64,000 nt of DNA from Rhizobium sp. Q54. GTDB taxonomy: Bacteria > Pseudomonadota > Alphaproteobacteria > Micropepsales > Micropepsaceae. Shown here piece after piece: positions 9,065-17,374 of this stretch. Both the position numbers and the translations under genes were made by a program. Location: NCBI GenBank assembly GCA_945860165.1, contig CAMAPL010000009.1:22750-86749 (forward strand), written 5' to 3'. How positions within the stretch are numbered: the first letter of the stretch is position 1; every line of letters starts with the position of its first letter. The notes below the pieces were generated by a model that was given only the letters and a program-made list of their open reading frames with translations, searched no databases and was not told where the DNA came from.

Positions 9065-10273
9065 ATGCTCACCCGTCGCCACACGCTTGCTGGCCTGCTC
9101 GGCCCCGCCGCCGCCTTCGGCCTGGGCGGCATCGCCTCGCCCGCCCGCGCCCAGAGCGCCGCGCTGGGTTCGCGTGAGAAAATCCGCGTCACCAAAATCG
9201 AAACCTTCGTGCTGACCAATTCGTGGGTCTTTGTGAAGATTTCCACCGATACCGGCATCACCGGCTGGGGCGAGATGCTGAAGGACGATGCCAAGGCCTG
9301 CGCCGCAGGCGCCCTGGAGGTTGGCGACTATCTGATCGGCCAGGACCCCACCCGCGTGGTGCATCACTGGCAGGCGATCCATCGCGGCGCCTTCTATCGC
9401 GGCGGCCCGATCAAGACCGCAATCTCGTCGGGCATTGACCAGGCGCTGTGGGACATCACCGGCAAGGTCTATAACCTGCCGGTCTACAAGCTGCTGGGCG
9501 GGGAAACCCGCGACCGCTGCCGCGTCTATGGCCAGCCGACCCTGAAAAACGGCGTCAACGCCATGAAGGTGATATTGCGCGATGGCAAAGGGCGCGCGGC
9601 CACCAAACACAATGAGGGCGACAAGTATATCGCCGAAGTGGTGGAACGCTTCGCCGCCCTGCGCAAGAAGATGGGCGACGATGTGGACATCGGCGTGGAA
9701 TTCCACGGCGCGGTGCAGCCGACCACCGCCCTACGGTTGATGGCAGCGCTGGAGCCCCATAATCCCTGGTTCTATGAAGAGGTGGTCCAGGCTCTTAATG
9801 TCGACATGATGGCCGAACTTGCCAAGAAAACCCGCGTGCCGCTGGCGACCGGCGAACGCATCTTCACCAAATGGGGCTTTAGGGAAATTCTCGAGAAGAA
9901 GGCGGCGATGATCCTGCAGCCGGATGTCTGCTATGCTGGCGGTATCACCGAACTGAAGATCATCGCGGGCATGGCCGAGGCCTATTACGTGCCGATCGCG
10001 CCGCACAACCCGCAAGGGCCCTGCTCGCTGGCGGCGTCCTTGCAGATCGCCGCCGCTATTCCGAACTTCCTGATCCAGGAGCGCGGCGACAACGAGTATA
10101 CGGATCTTCTGGCCAAGCCGCTGCCGCCGATCGTCAATGGCCACCGTCCGCTGCTGACCGGGCCGGGCCTGGGCATCACCATCGACGAGGACAAACTGCG
10201 CGCCCAGGTCGGGGAGCCCCGGCCCTACCTGCCGCAGTTCGACGCCGACGATGGTTCGGTGGTGGACTGGTAG
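9065..10273 (+). CDS. Tat-exported D-galactonate dehydratase-like enolase-superfamily enzyme
   Basis: The ATG at 9065 follows AGGAGGAACTC. A Tat signal (TRRHTLAGLLG, cleavage near ARAQS) precedes a 370-residue enolase-superfamily domain of the galactonate/mannonate dehydratase type. Putative metal ligands are E212, E238 and E264, with H214 (EFH motif) and H314 (APHNP) as general acid/base. Expected reaction: dehydration of an aldonic acid to a 2-keto-3-deoxy acid. E212 stands where many family members have aspartate. Export is odd, as characterised relatives are cytoplasmic. It converges on the D-threonine-aldolase-like gene with a 9-base gap. Confidence 0.85.
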   Translation: MLTRRHTLAGLLGPAAAFGLGGIASPARAQSAALGSREKIRVTKIETFVLTNSWVFVKISTDTGITGWGEMLKDDAKACAAGALEVGDYLIGQDPTRVVHHWQAIHRGAFYRGGPIKTAISSGIDQALWDITGKVYNLPVYKLLGGETRDRCRVYGQPTLKNGVNAMKVILRDGKGRAATKHNEGDKYIAEVVERFAALRKKMGDDVDIGVEFHGAVQPTTALRLMAALEPHNPWFYEEVVQALNVDMMAELAKKTRVPLATGERIFTKWGFREILEKKAAMILQPDVCYAGGITELKIIAGMAEAYYVPIAPHNPQGPCSLAASLQIAAAIPNFLIQERGDNEYTDLLAKPLPPIVNGHRPLLTGPGLGITIDEDKLRAQVGEPRPYLPQFDADDGSVVDW

Positions 10274-10282
10274 AAGGGCGGA

Positions 10283-11341
10283 CTAGCGCGTCTTTCCGCG
10301 CGCCGCCACCCGCCACATATCCACCAGCTCGCCATCGCGGCTGACCGCGACTTCGTCATGCAGGTTGCTGACGACGCAAACGTGGTTTGGCAGGACTCGC
10401 AGGCGCTCGCCCACCACCGGCTTGGTGGCGCAGCGCGACAGATCGACTATGCCGTGCTCCTCGTTCAGCCGCTCGATCACGGCATCTTCATAGCCGAGGA
10501 TCAGCCCGTACCCCTTGCCAAACGACGGATCAATGCCATCGCTCGACAGGCTCTTGGAGCCGGCATCGATCACGGCCCGGTCATCCGTGGGGCGGCTAAT
10601 CACGGTGGTGTGCAGATGGAAGGCGCATTCATCCAGGGTGGCGGCGCCGGAACCGACCGTGGCGCGATCATGATAGATATAGGTGCCGACGCGCACTTCC
10701 GTCAGGCCCGCGATTCCATGCGCCGCCCAGGCATTGGGGGTGCCGCCGCCGGAGACGACCGCAATCGCGATGCCGGCCTCGGCAAAAACGCGCTTCGCCT
10801 CGGCCACGAATGTGACGGTCGCGGCGCTGCTGGGATAGGTCATCAACCCGTCGAAGCGCAGGCCCGGAATTTTCTGGATGCCGCGCGCCAGTTCCAGCGC
10901 CTGCGCCACCGAGGTAACGCCGGTGCGCTTGTTGCCGCTGTCGAACTCCACCAGAACGCCGATGGCATGGTTGGAGGCGCGCGCCGCTTCACCAATGGTC
11001 TCCAGCGCGATGCTGTTGTCGATGCCGACACTGATCTTGGCGCGGCGCGACAGTTCGGCAAGGCGCAGCGCCTTGGCCGGGCCGATCAGCGGGTAGGAAA
11101 TGAAGATGTCATCCAGCCCAGCATCCGCCATCACCTCGGCCTCGCCCAGCTTCTGGCAGGTGATGCCATGGGCGCCTAGTTCCAGTTGCCGGTGCGCAAA
11201 TGCGGGTATCTTGTGGGTCTTGATGTGCGGGCGCAGGCGCAAGCCGTGATGAACGCAATAGGCTTGCATCTTCGTGAGATTGTGCTCGACCCGGTCCAGG
11301 TCAATGACCGGAACCGGGGTCTCCAAATCCGCAATGCGCAT
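10283..11341 (-). CDS. D-threonine aldolase-like PLP enzyme (alanine-racemase N-domain, metal-dependent)
   Basis: The start at 11341 has GGAGGGAG six bases upstream and gives 352 residues. HIKTHK near residue 38 carries the PLP lysine. The barrel is of alanine-racemase fold III type (D-threonine aldolase / D-3-hydroxyaspartate dehydratase family). The C-terminal NHVC...LHDEV segment supplies the His/Asp metal site of that family. Expected substrates are D-3-hydroxy amino acids. It is 14 bases downstream of ridA, forming an operon in which RidA could clear the enamine/imine intermediates such PLP enzymes release. Confidence 0.88.
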   Translation of the reverse strand: MRIADLETPVPVIDLDRVEHNLTKMQAYCVHHGLRLRPHIKTHKIPAFAHRQLELGAHGITCQKLGEAEVMADAGLDDIFISYPLIGPAKALRLAELSRRAKISVGIDNSIALETIGEAARASNHAIGVLVEFDSGNKRTGVTSVAQALELARGIQKIPGLRFDGLMTYPSSAATVTFVAEAKRVFAEAGIAIAVVSGGGTPNAWAAHGIAGLTEVRVGTYIYHDRATVGSGAATLDECAFHLHTTVISRPTDDRAVIDAGSKSLSSDGIDPSFGKGYGLILGYEDAVIERLNEEHGIVDLSRCATKPVVGERLRVLPNHVCVVSNLHDEVAVSRDGELVDMWRVAARGKTR

Positions 11342-11355
11342 CAAACACTCCCTCC

Positions 11356-11730
11356 TCAGTACGGCAGGACAGCCACACAGTCTATCTCGACCTGGATGCC
11401 GAAAAGCTGGCAACCGATTGTGGTGCGGGCGGGCGGCTCGCCGGGGAAGAATTCCTTGTAGATGGTGTTGTATTCGCCGAAGCGGGTGAGATCGCTGAGA
11501 TAGGTGTTGACCTTGACCACGTCCTTCATGTCGGCACCGGCGCCCTTGAGGATGGTCTGCACATTGCGCAAGGTCTGGCGCACCTGTTCGGCGAACGAAT
11601 CCGGCGCGACATTGGTCCTGGGATCTTGCGGTCCCTGCCCCGACACATAGACGAAACCATTGGCGATCACGGCGTGCGAATAATGTCCGCCCGGCTTGGC
11701 GGCGGCGTCAACGATAAGGGCCTTGCGCAT
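11356..11730 (-). CDS. ridA: RidA family enamine/imine deaminase
   Basis: 124 residues of the YjgF/YER057c/UK114 family: YSHAVIANGFVYVSGQ near the start, then the long helix VRQTLRNVQTILKGAGA, VVKVNTYLSD, and the hallmark ARTTIGCQLFG...VEIDCVA close to the C-terminus, with the conserved arginine. The start at 11730 is preceded by AGGAGG. RidA hydrolyses reactive 2-aminoacrylate-type intermediates in the cytoplasm. It is the first gene of the operon with the D-threonine-aldolase-like enzyme. Confidence 0.92.
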   Translation of the reverse strand: MRKALIVDAAAKPGGHYSHAVIANGFVYVSGQGPQDPRTNVAPDSFAEQVRQTLRNVQTILKGAGADMKDVVKVNTYLSDLTRFGEYNTIYKEFFPGEPPARTTIGCQLFGIQVEIDCVAVLPY

Positions 11731-11848
11731 AATTCCTCCTGTTTTTTGATCCGGCACTGTCCAGGCGCCGGCCGGTGCTTTGACCGTATTTGAAGATGGC
11801 ATGTCCCGCCCCGGCCCGGCCAGAGGCAGCACTTTGATTGCTGCTCAA

Positions 11849-11880
11849 TAAAAAAGCTCCGGTCTGTCCGGGGCTTTTTG
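11849..11880 (-). terminator. Hairpin with T tract on both sides
   Basis: AAAAAGCTCCGG, a TCTGT loop and CCGGGGCTTTTT form an almost perfect stem with A/T flanks. Read on the minus strand it would end transcription of the small gene at 11999-12286 before ridA. Confidence 0.7.
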
Positions 11881-11998
11881 ACTGATACAGATCGGTGAAC
11901 GTCGGTCAACGGGCGCGCCAGATATCAGGCGCGCACCGCGCGATCCTATCGAGGCCGGGAACACATGCCAAGGCATGTTTCCCGCGATCCTCCTGCCT

Positions 11999-12286
11999 TT
12001 ACGGCGTGCCAGCCGTCTGGGTGATAACCGCCTGCGAGGACTTGGACTGGGAAATCGCCACGCCGGCCGCCACGGCCGCAACCACGCCCACGATGATCAG
12101 CGGCGTCGTCAGAAGCTGCGCCTTCTGCACGCCGGCAGGCTTGCCCGGCGCCAGCTTGCCTTCGGCGGCGGAGGCGGCGCGGTCGAAGCCAGCAGGCTGG
12201 AGTTCAGAAGAACGGCGGAGATATTTCGCATGTATCGCTCCAAGCAATGAACCTGAGGAAAACGATAGTGCAGAGGTAAAAAACAC
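11999..12286 (-). CDS. Small single-pass membrane protein
   Basis: The 95-residue frame starts with GTG at 12286 (weak AAGG upstream). It has a basic/polar N-terminal half and one transmembrane helix near residues 60-81 (LLTTPLIIVGVVAAVAAGVAI), followed by a serine-rich tail. Small alphaproteobacterial proteins with this helix-plus-tail layout are common and mostly unnamed. The start is uncertain because no other start codon lies in frame. A terminator follows it and another ends the gene upstream, so it is probably its own transcript. Confidence 0.5.
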   Translation of the reverse strand: MFFTSALSFSSGSLLGAIHAKYLRRSSELQPAGFDRAASAAEGKLAPGKPAGVQKAQLLTTPLIIVGVVAAVAAGVAISQSKSSQAVITQTAGTP

Positions 12287-12383
12287 AATCGCCTTATCCG
12301 TTTTTTGTGCAGTGCATAAATCTACAAAAGCCCTGAAATGATTGCGCTATGTGCAATTTTCACCAGAAATGTGCTGCGTTTGC

Positions 12384-12419
12384 ACAAAAAAGAACCGGCA
12401 CCTTGCGGGTGCCGGTTCT
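12384..12419 (-). terminator. Rho-independent terminator after the RraA-like gene
   Basis: On the minus strand a 12-base perfect stem (AGAACCGGCACC / GGTGCCGGTTCT) with a 5-base loop is followed by TTTTTT. It lies 24 bases after the stop codon. Confidence 0.92.
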
Positions 12420-12442
12420 GATCGCGGGCAATGCAGTGCCGA

Positions 12443-13405
12443 TTAGCGGCGCGGGGCTTCGGAAATCGTCTTCGCGTTGGCGGCCTTGCGGTCGGCCAGC
12501 ATCTTGTCGAACTCGGGGCGCGTCATGCGCACCCGGCCCGGCGTGCCCAGTGCCCAGGCCGCCAGGGCGTCGTATTTCTTGGGCGTCCAGCCCCCTTCAA
12601 ACTCGCCGCCATTGACGCCGGTGCGGTTGAGTTCGAAATTATAGGTGTCTTCCAGCTGGGTGAATTCCGCCGAGGCGACCGCCGCTTCCGCCAGAATCGC
12701 CGGAATGAAAACCACCCCATCGGCCTTGGCCACTACCAGGTCGCCCGGCAATACTGAGGCGCGGCCAATGCGGATGGGCGCATTTATCGTGGTCAGGGTC
12801 ATGTCAACCCAATAGGAAGGATCATAGGCGCGGTACAGGCCCGGCAAGTTTGCGATCTCGCGCGCCTCTTCCGCATCGCGGATGCCGGCATCAAAGATGA
12901 AGCCGGAATGGGTATGGGCGGCGATCCCGCTGGCCAGGTTGGAGCCGATCAGCGTGCCTTCGACAATCTTGCCGAAACCGTCGGCGACATAGACATCGCC
13001 CATCACCAGTTCGTTGATCGGCCACTGGTTGTTGCCGGTGACGCGGCCGTCGCGCTTGCCTTCCGCATTGATGACATTGACCATGTCGGGGCGCGACGGC
13101 ATATATTGCGCCGTCAGGGCGCGGCCGGCGAAAGCCTTGCCGGGCTGCAGCGACTGCCAGCCGCCTTCGAACTGGGCCCGGTAGCCCTTGTCGCGCAGGA
13201 AGCCCCAGAGATTCTCCAGCGGCACCTTGGTGACGCGTTCCAGCAGCGAATCCAGCACCTTGGGTCGGCCATCGGGGAAACGCTCGCCCTTCCATTCCGA
13301 TGTGTAGTTCAGCATCTGCGCCCGGGTCTGCTTGACCTGTGCGCTGGCGGGCGAGACGGCCAGCGCAACGGCGCAGGACAGCAGGGCGGCTTTCAGTAGT
13401 TTCAT
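12443..13405 (-). CDS. Exported RraA-like / 4-hydroxy-4-methyl-2-oxoglutarate aldolase-family protein
   Basis: 320 residues with a clear signal peptide (MKLLKAALLSCAVALAVSPASAQ). The core matches the RraA/HMG-aldolase fold: VYVADGFGKIVEGTLIGSNLA near residue 145, then AGIRDAEE and a late GDLVVAKADGVVFIP segment. Family members cleave or decarboxylate oxo-acids using a divalent metal; RraA itself inhibits RNase E. A signal peptide is unusual for either role. GGAGAG precedes the start. It lies downstream of an exported mandelate-racemase-like gene on the same strand, with a dispersed repeat between, so the two may serve one exported sugar-acid route. Confidence 0.82.
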   Translation of the reverse strand: MKLLKAALLSCAVALAVSPASAQVKQTRAQMLNYTSEWKGERFPDGRPKVLDSLLERVTKVPLENLWGFLRDKGYRAQFEGGWQSLQPGKAFAGRALTAQYMPSRPDMVNVINAEGKRDGRVTGNNQWPINELVMGDVYVADGFGKIVEGTLIGSNLASGIAAHTHSGFIFDAGIRDAEEAREIANLPGLYRAYDPSYWVDMTLTTINAPIRIGRASVLPGDLVVAKADGVVFIPAILAEAAVASAEFTQLEDTYNFELNRTGVNGGEFEGGWTPKKYDALAAWALGTPGRVRMTRPEFDKMLADRKAANAKTISEAPRR

Positions 13406-13460
13406 TTTTTACTCTCCGGTTAGTGGCCGCACGGGTGCGGCGTTTGTTTCAACAGCTCTC

Positions 13461-13546
13461 CGGCCGCTCGCTCAAGCTTGCGGCGTTCGTCGCTCGAAAT
13501 GGTCCACTGGACCATTTCGTTGGCCTGCGGCCAACCGCTCCTCACC
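13461..13546 (-). repeat. Dispersed palindromic repeat, copy B
   Basis: Reverse-complement counterpart of copy A (3274-3358), with core AAATGGTCCACTGGACCATTT, a perfect palindrome. It abuts and slightly overlaps the stop codon of the gene at 13542-14798. Confidence 0.7.
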
Positions 13547-14798
13547 CCCACCAAACTTCTCCAGGCGCGAGATGTGCCTTGGCGACATCGGGATTGATGT
13601 CGAAACCCAGGCCTGGCTTGTCCTGGATGTGGAAATAGCCATCCTTCCAGAACAGCCCTTCATGCGTGACCAGGGTCGGCCACCAGTCCACCCACTTGGC
13701 CAGTTCATGGACGCGGAAGTTACGCACCGAGGCACAGGCGTGCGCCGAAGCCGCGGTGCCGATCGGGCTGGCGGGATTGTGCGCCGCCGTCCAGATGCCA
13801 TACAGGTCGGCCAGATCGGCGATGCGCTTGGCCTCGAACAACCCGCCCGATTTGGGAATGTCGATATGCACGCCCGCCGTCGCCTGGCGCAGGATGATCT
13901 GGGAGAACTGATGGAAGCCGTAAAGATTTTCCCCTGTGCAGATCGGCGTGTTGGTGGCCTTCGCCACCCGCTCCAGGGTTTCGGGATTTTCCGGCGGCGT
14001 CGGGTCTTCCACGAACATCGGATTGGTGTGCTCGATGGCGTTGCACAGCTTGATCACGTCGTTGACGGAATATTTCCAGTGACACTCCATGGCGAAGTCG
14101 GTGTCGCCCAGCGCCTTGCGGATACGTTCCATGCGGTCGGTGATGCGCCGGATGTCCAGATTGGTGAGCTGGTTGGTGTAGGGATCGTGGCCCGGCTCGG
14201 AATAGGTAGGGTCGGAGCTGCGCGGCACCGCGTCGCCCTGCACCTTGAAGGCGGTGAAGCCATAGGGATTGTTGGCCTTGGCTTCCGCAACCTGGTCACC
14301 CCAGGATTGCGCGTCTTCGGGATGGCGCTCCGGCGCCTGCAGTGTGCGATAGAAGCGTACCTTGTCGCGGAAGCGGCCGCCGAGCAGGTTGCAGACAGGA
14401 GTCTGCAGCAGACGCCCCGCCAGATCCCACAACGCGATCTCGATGCCCGAGGCCGCATGCATGGTGAGGCCGCCGGTGGCGCCATAGCCGCCATTGAGGA
14501 ACAGCATCTTGGTGTAAAGCTTGACCACATTCAGCGGATCTTCGCCGATCAGCTGGGCCTTGAAGCGGTTGAGAGTGATGTCCTTGACGCCGGGACCCCA
14601 ATAGCCCTCGCCGATACCGAACACGCCGGCATCGGTTTCGATCTTGATCAGGTTCCAGTCCCAGGTGCCGCGGATGACCATCACCTTGACGTCGGTGATC
14701 TTGACCTTCTTCGCCAGATATTGGGCCTTGGCCTGATAGGGCAGCGCGAAACAGGAGGCGGCGCCCAGCACCAGCAGTTTGCGGCGATCCAAAGTCAT
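13542..14798 (-). CDS. Exported mandelate racemase/muconate lactonizing enzyme-family dehydratase
   Basis: The ATG at 14798 follows GGGGGAG; an upstream TTG is less likely. A twin-arginine-like signal (DRRKLLVLGAAS) leads into a 385-residue enolase-superfamily domain. Active-site segments visible are FAMECHWKY (metal ligand E followed by H), MFVEDPTPPE, ICTGENLYG and TAAHNPASPIG. This pattern fits the D-mannonate/galactonate dehydratase side of the family. Expected reaction: sugar-acid dehydration outside the cytoplasm. Its 3' end meets the palindromic repeat, and the RraA-like gene follows. Confidence 0.85.
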   Translation of the reverse strand: MTLDRRKLLVLGAASCFALPYQAKAQYLAKKVKITDVKVMVIRGTWDWNLIKIETDAGVFGIGEGYWGPGVKDITLNRFKAQLIGEDPLNVVKLYTKMLFLNGGYGATGGLTMHAASGIEIALWDLAGRLLQTPVCNLLGGRFRDKVRFYRTLQAPERHPEDAQSWGDQVAEAKANNPYGFTAFKVQGDAVPRSSDPTYSEPGHDPYTNQLTNLDIRRITDRMERIRKALGDTDFAMECHWKYSVNDVIKLCNAIEHTNPMFVEDPTPPENPETLERVAKATNTPICTGENLYGFHQFSQIILRQATAGVHIDIPKSGGLFEAKRIADLADLYGIWTAAHNPASPIGTAASAHACASVRNFRVHELAKWVDWWPTLVTHEGLFWKDGYFHIQDKPGLGFDINPDVAKAHLAPGEVWWG

Positions 14799-14906
14799 GA
14801 GATGCTCCCCCAACTTGTTTTAATTGCGCGAGAGATTGCAGCGACCCACCAGAGGCGTCAACGTCGCCGCGCTGCATACAGAATATAGATAAAGTTGGGA
14901 GGCGTT

Positions 14907-15608
14907 ATGAGCAGATGCAGCATCGCGGTGGCCGCGCTTTTGGGCGCTTGCCTGCTGGTGCCCCCCGCACAAGGCGCGCAGACGCTTTGGACCTTCGACA
15001 ACCTGTCCCGGATCGGGGGCCTGTCTCCAAAGGTGGAGGGGCATCCGCAGCTGGTGGACGGTCCGGCGGGCAAGGCCGTGCAGTTCAACGGCAGGGATGA
15101 CGCCCTGTTCTTTGAGGGCCGCCCGCTGGTGGGCGCGAAGACTTTCACCATCGAGGCGATAATCCGCCCCGAAGGCGGCGATTTTGAACAGCGCTGGATG
15201 CATATCGTCGAAACCGACCCGGTCACGGGGCTGGATTCCCTGCCCGCCGGCACCAGCGATCCCAATCCCCGCTTCATGTTCGAAGTGCGGGTGAAAGACG
15301 GCAGTTGGTATCTGGATGCCTTCGTCAACAGCAAGGCCGGCAGCAAGGCGCTGATCTTTCCCGACAAACTTCATCCGATTGGGCGCTGGTATGCGGTGGC
15401 GCAGAGCTATGACGGCAAGACCTACCGCATGTATGTCGATGGCGTGCTGGAAGGCGAAGCCGATGTCGCATTCACCCCCCACGGTCCCGGTCACACAATG
15501 ATCGGTGTACGCATCAACCACGTGAATTACTTCAAAGGCTCGGTGGCGCAGGCGCGATTCACCGATGCCGCGCTGGCGCAGAACCAGCTGCTAAAAATCC
15601 CGAAATAA
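14907..15608 (+). CDS. Secreted LamG/concanavalin-type lectin-like protein
   Basis: The ATG at 14907 has GGGAGG four bases upstream. The 233-residue product has a signal peptide (cleavage after QGA) and a single LamG-like jelly roll: FTIEAIIRPEGG, RWYAVAQSYDGKTYRMYVDGVLEGE and MIGVRINHVNYFKGSVAQARF are the usual strands. Such domains bind carbohydrates or act as glycan-processing accessories. The gene is divergent from the exported dehydratase at 14798, so they may share a promoter region. It ends one base before the convergent oxidoreductase gene. Confidence 0.8.
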   Translation: MSRCSIAVAALLGACLLVPPAQGAQTLWTFDNLSRIGGLSPKVEGHPQLVDGPAGKAVQFNGRDDALFFEGRPLVGAKTFTIEAIIRPEGGDFEQRWMHIVETDPVTGLDSLPAGTSDPNPRFMFEVRVKDGSWYLDAFVNSKAGSKALIFPDKLHPIGRWYAVAQSYDGKTYRMYVDGVLEGEADVAFTPHGPGHTMIGVRINHVNYFKGSVAQARFTDAALAQNQLLKIPK

Positions 15609-15609
15609 T

Positions 15610-16713
15610 TTACGTCTTACCGCTAAGACGGGCGCCCCAGTCCAGCAGTCCCGGAAACAGTGCAATGAGCACGCGACACACGGCGCGGGTGTCGCTGCGC
15701 ATCGCCAAATGGGCGAATAGCGACGCGGCGTGAATCCGGGTTGCAAACCGCCGGTGCCAGGCGCCGGCATATTCACCTTCCCGGCCCGCAATCAGCAGCC
15801 GCGACAGCAGGGCACCGGCCTGGATCGCCATGCTGATGCCTTCGGCGATGATAGGATGCGCCTCGCCCACGCTGTTGCCGACAAAAAAAACGCCATCGGC
15901 ATGACGCGAACGGATGCCGGGATGTATCGGACCGGTGGAGAGGAAATTACCCTCCAGCGCGGCACCGCCCAGCGCCTTGTCCACGCCCGCCGTGGTGGCG
16001 CGGATATGGGCCAGCACCGCCTCGGCCGCCTTGCCGCCATGACGCTGCCGCGCCAGCGCCAGCGCGTCACGCCGGATGCAGCAGGACAGTGACAGGCGCG
16101 CTGCATCGCTCTGCACCATGCCGCCATAGCCGCCCGGAAAGGCCAGCAGCGGCATCAGGCCGGGTGGCAGCGCGCCGCTGGTGAAATGCGCCTTGAAGGC
16201 GAACAGGTCGGATGGCACATCACAACCATCCGGCACCGCGAAAATGCCCCTGGCGTTCCAGGAACCGCAGGCGGCGATGATGTTGCGCGCTTTCAACTCG
16301 CGCCCATCCTGCAGCGCGCAAACGGATGCCCCGCCCTCGCGCCGCAATCCCACGACGTCGGCGGGCTGGAACAGCTGTACCCCTGCCCGCACCGCCGCAT
16401 CACGCAGCAATGTATCGAGATGCTCGCGCCCCAATGCCCGGCCCCACAGCCCCTCACGGGGTGAAGCCAGCTGGGTATCGCCGGCATAGAGGCCGATCCG
16501 CGACACCGGCGGCCCGGCGGCAGCCAGAAATTCCTCCCCGATGCCGCAAGCCTGCAACGCCGGCAGGCTGGTGGCCGAAATGAACTCCCCGCAAACTTTG
16601 CGGCGGGGAAATTCGCTTCTTTCCACCAGCGCGATTTTCCATCCCGCCTGCGCCAGTAGCCGCGCCGCCGCCGATCCGCCGGGCCCGGCGCCTACGACAA
16701 CCGCGTCAAACAT
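15610..16713 (-). CDS. FAD-dependent oxidoreductase of the type III PKS operon (geranylgeranyl-reductase-like)
   Basis: FDAVVVGAGPGGSAAARLLAQAG is the N-terminal dinucleotide-binding motif. RKVCGEFIS near residue 35 and a late GVFFVGNSVGEAHPIIAEGI segment are typical of the geranylgeranyl-reductase/halogenase-like flavoprotein group. The start at 16713 overlaps the methyltransferase stop by 8 bases, so translation is coupled. As the last gene after a type III PKS and a methyltransferase, it probably hydroxylates or oxidises the aromatic polyketide. The reaction is inferred from context only. Confidence 0.87.
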   Translation of the reverse strand: MFDAVVVGAGPGGSAAARLLAQAGWKIALVERSEFPRRKVCGEFISATSLPALQACGIGEEFLAAAGPPVSRIGLYAGDTQLASPREGLWGRALGREHLDTLLRDAAVRAGVQLFQPADVVGLRREGGASVCALQDGRELKARNIIAACGSWNARGIFAVPDGCDVPSDLFAFKAHFTSGALPPGLMPLLAFPGGYGGMVQSDAARLSLSCCIRRDALALARQRHGGKAAEAVLAHIRATTAGVDKALGGAALEGNFLSTGPIHPGIRSRHADGVFFVGNSVGEAHPIIAEGISMAIQAGALLSRLLIAGREGEYAGAWHRRFATRIHAASLFAHLAMRSDTRAVCRVLIALFPGLLDWGARLSGKT

Positions 16714-17374
16714 CGCGCTGTGCCCGGAAAACATGGCTGAAGGGCAAGGCGGCGGCTTCCGCCAGCCGCCAACCGCCGCCCTGCGGCCACAGACGCGACA
16801 GGTCCTGCCCCGCGAATCCCGCTTTCACGCTGGCGACCGCGTCATGGAGGGTGACGTCATTGCAGCCCAAGACGCCCACCAGATGCGCCGCCAGCAGGGC
16901 AAAGCTGTTTCGACGCGGTTCGCAGGCGACAAAGCAAGAGGTACGCGCCACTATCGCGGTCAACAGACGCGACAGCGCTGCATCGTCAAAGTGATGCAGG
17001 AACAGATTGGCGGTGATGATGTCGGCATCCGGCATGGCCTCGAACACATCGCCAGCCTGCGTTTCGCAGCTCCACCCCAGCGCTTCAAACCCGGCGCGGG
17101 TTTCGCGCCCAACGATATCCTGCCGGTCGACGATCAGCACCTGCACGTTGGGCCAGTGTTTCGCCAGTCGCCTGGCGACGGACAGCATGAACAGCCCATC
17201 GCCACCACCAAGATCGGCCAATATGCGCGGCGGCGGACAGCGGGACAGCGCGCCCGCCATCAGCGCCTGCTGGCGCATGATGGCGTTGATCAGGACCAGA
17301 TCGCGGCGCGAACGGATGGCGCGCGGATCGTTGGCGGGCAACAGGTCGAGCAGTTCCGGAACGAGGACCCGCAA
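16706..17374 (-). CDS. Class I SAM-dependent methyltransferase of the type III PKS operon
   Basis: The 222-residue protein has the SAM-binding motif I LADLGGGDGLFMLSVARRL near residue 55, an acidic end of strand 2 (LIVDRQD), and a DADIITANLFLHHFDD motif. The start is TTG at 17374, directly after the PKS TAG stop, so it is probably translated by re-initiation; no strong ribosome site is visible. Likely role: methylation of the polyketide product. Confidence 0.85.
   Translation of the reverse strand: MRVLVPELLDLLPANDPRAIRSRRDLVLINAIMRQQALMAGALSRCPPPRILADLGGGDGLFMLSVARRLAKHWPNVQVLIVDRQDIVGRETRAGFEALGWSCETQAGDVFEAMPDADIITANLFLHHFDDAALSRLLTAIVARTSCFVACEPRRNSFALLAAHLVGVLGCNDVTLHDAVASVKAGFAGQDLSRLWPQGGGWRLAEAAALPFSHVFRAQRDV

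Noticed and set aside
13332..14888. 518-codon frame antisense to the mandelate-racemase-like gene
   Set aside because: The minus-strand gene has complete enolase-superfamily motifs; the plus frame has none.
15610..16713. Flavoprotein as a halogenase of the polyketide operon
   Set aside because: The fold group includes halogenases, but I could not see the tryptophan-rich halogenase motif, so hydroxylase/reductase is the safer description.
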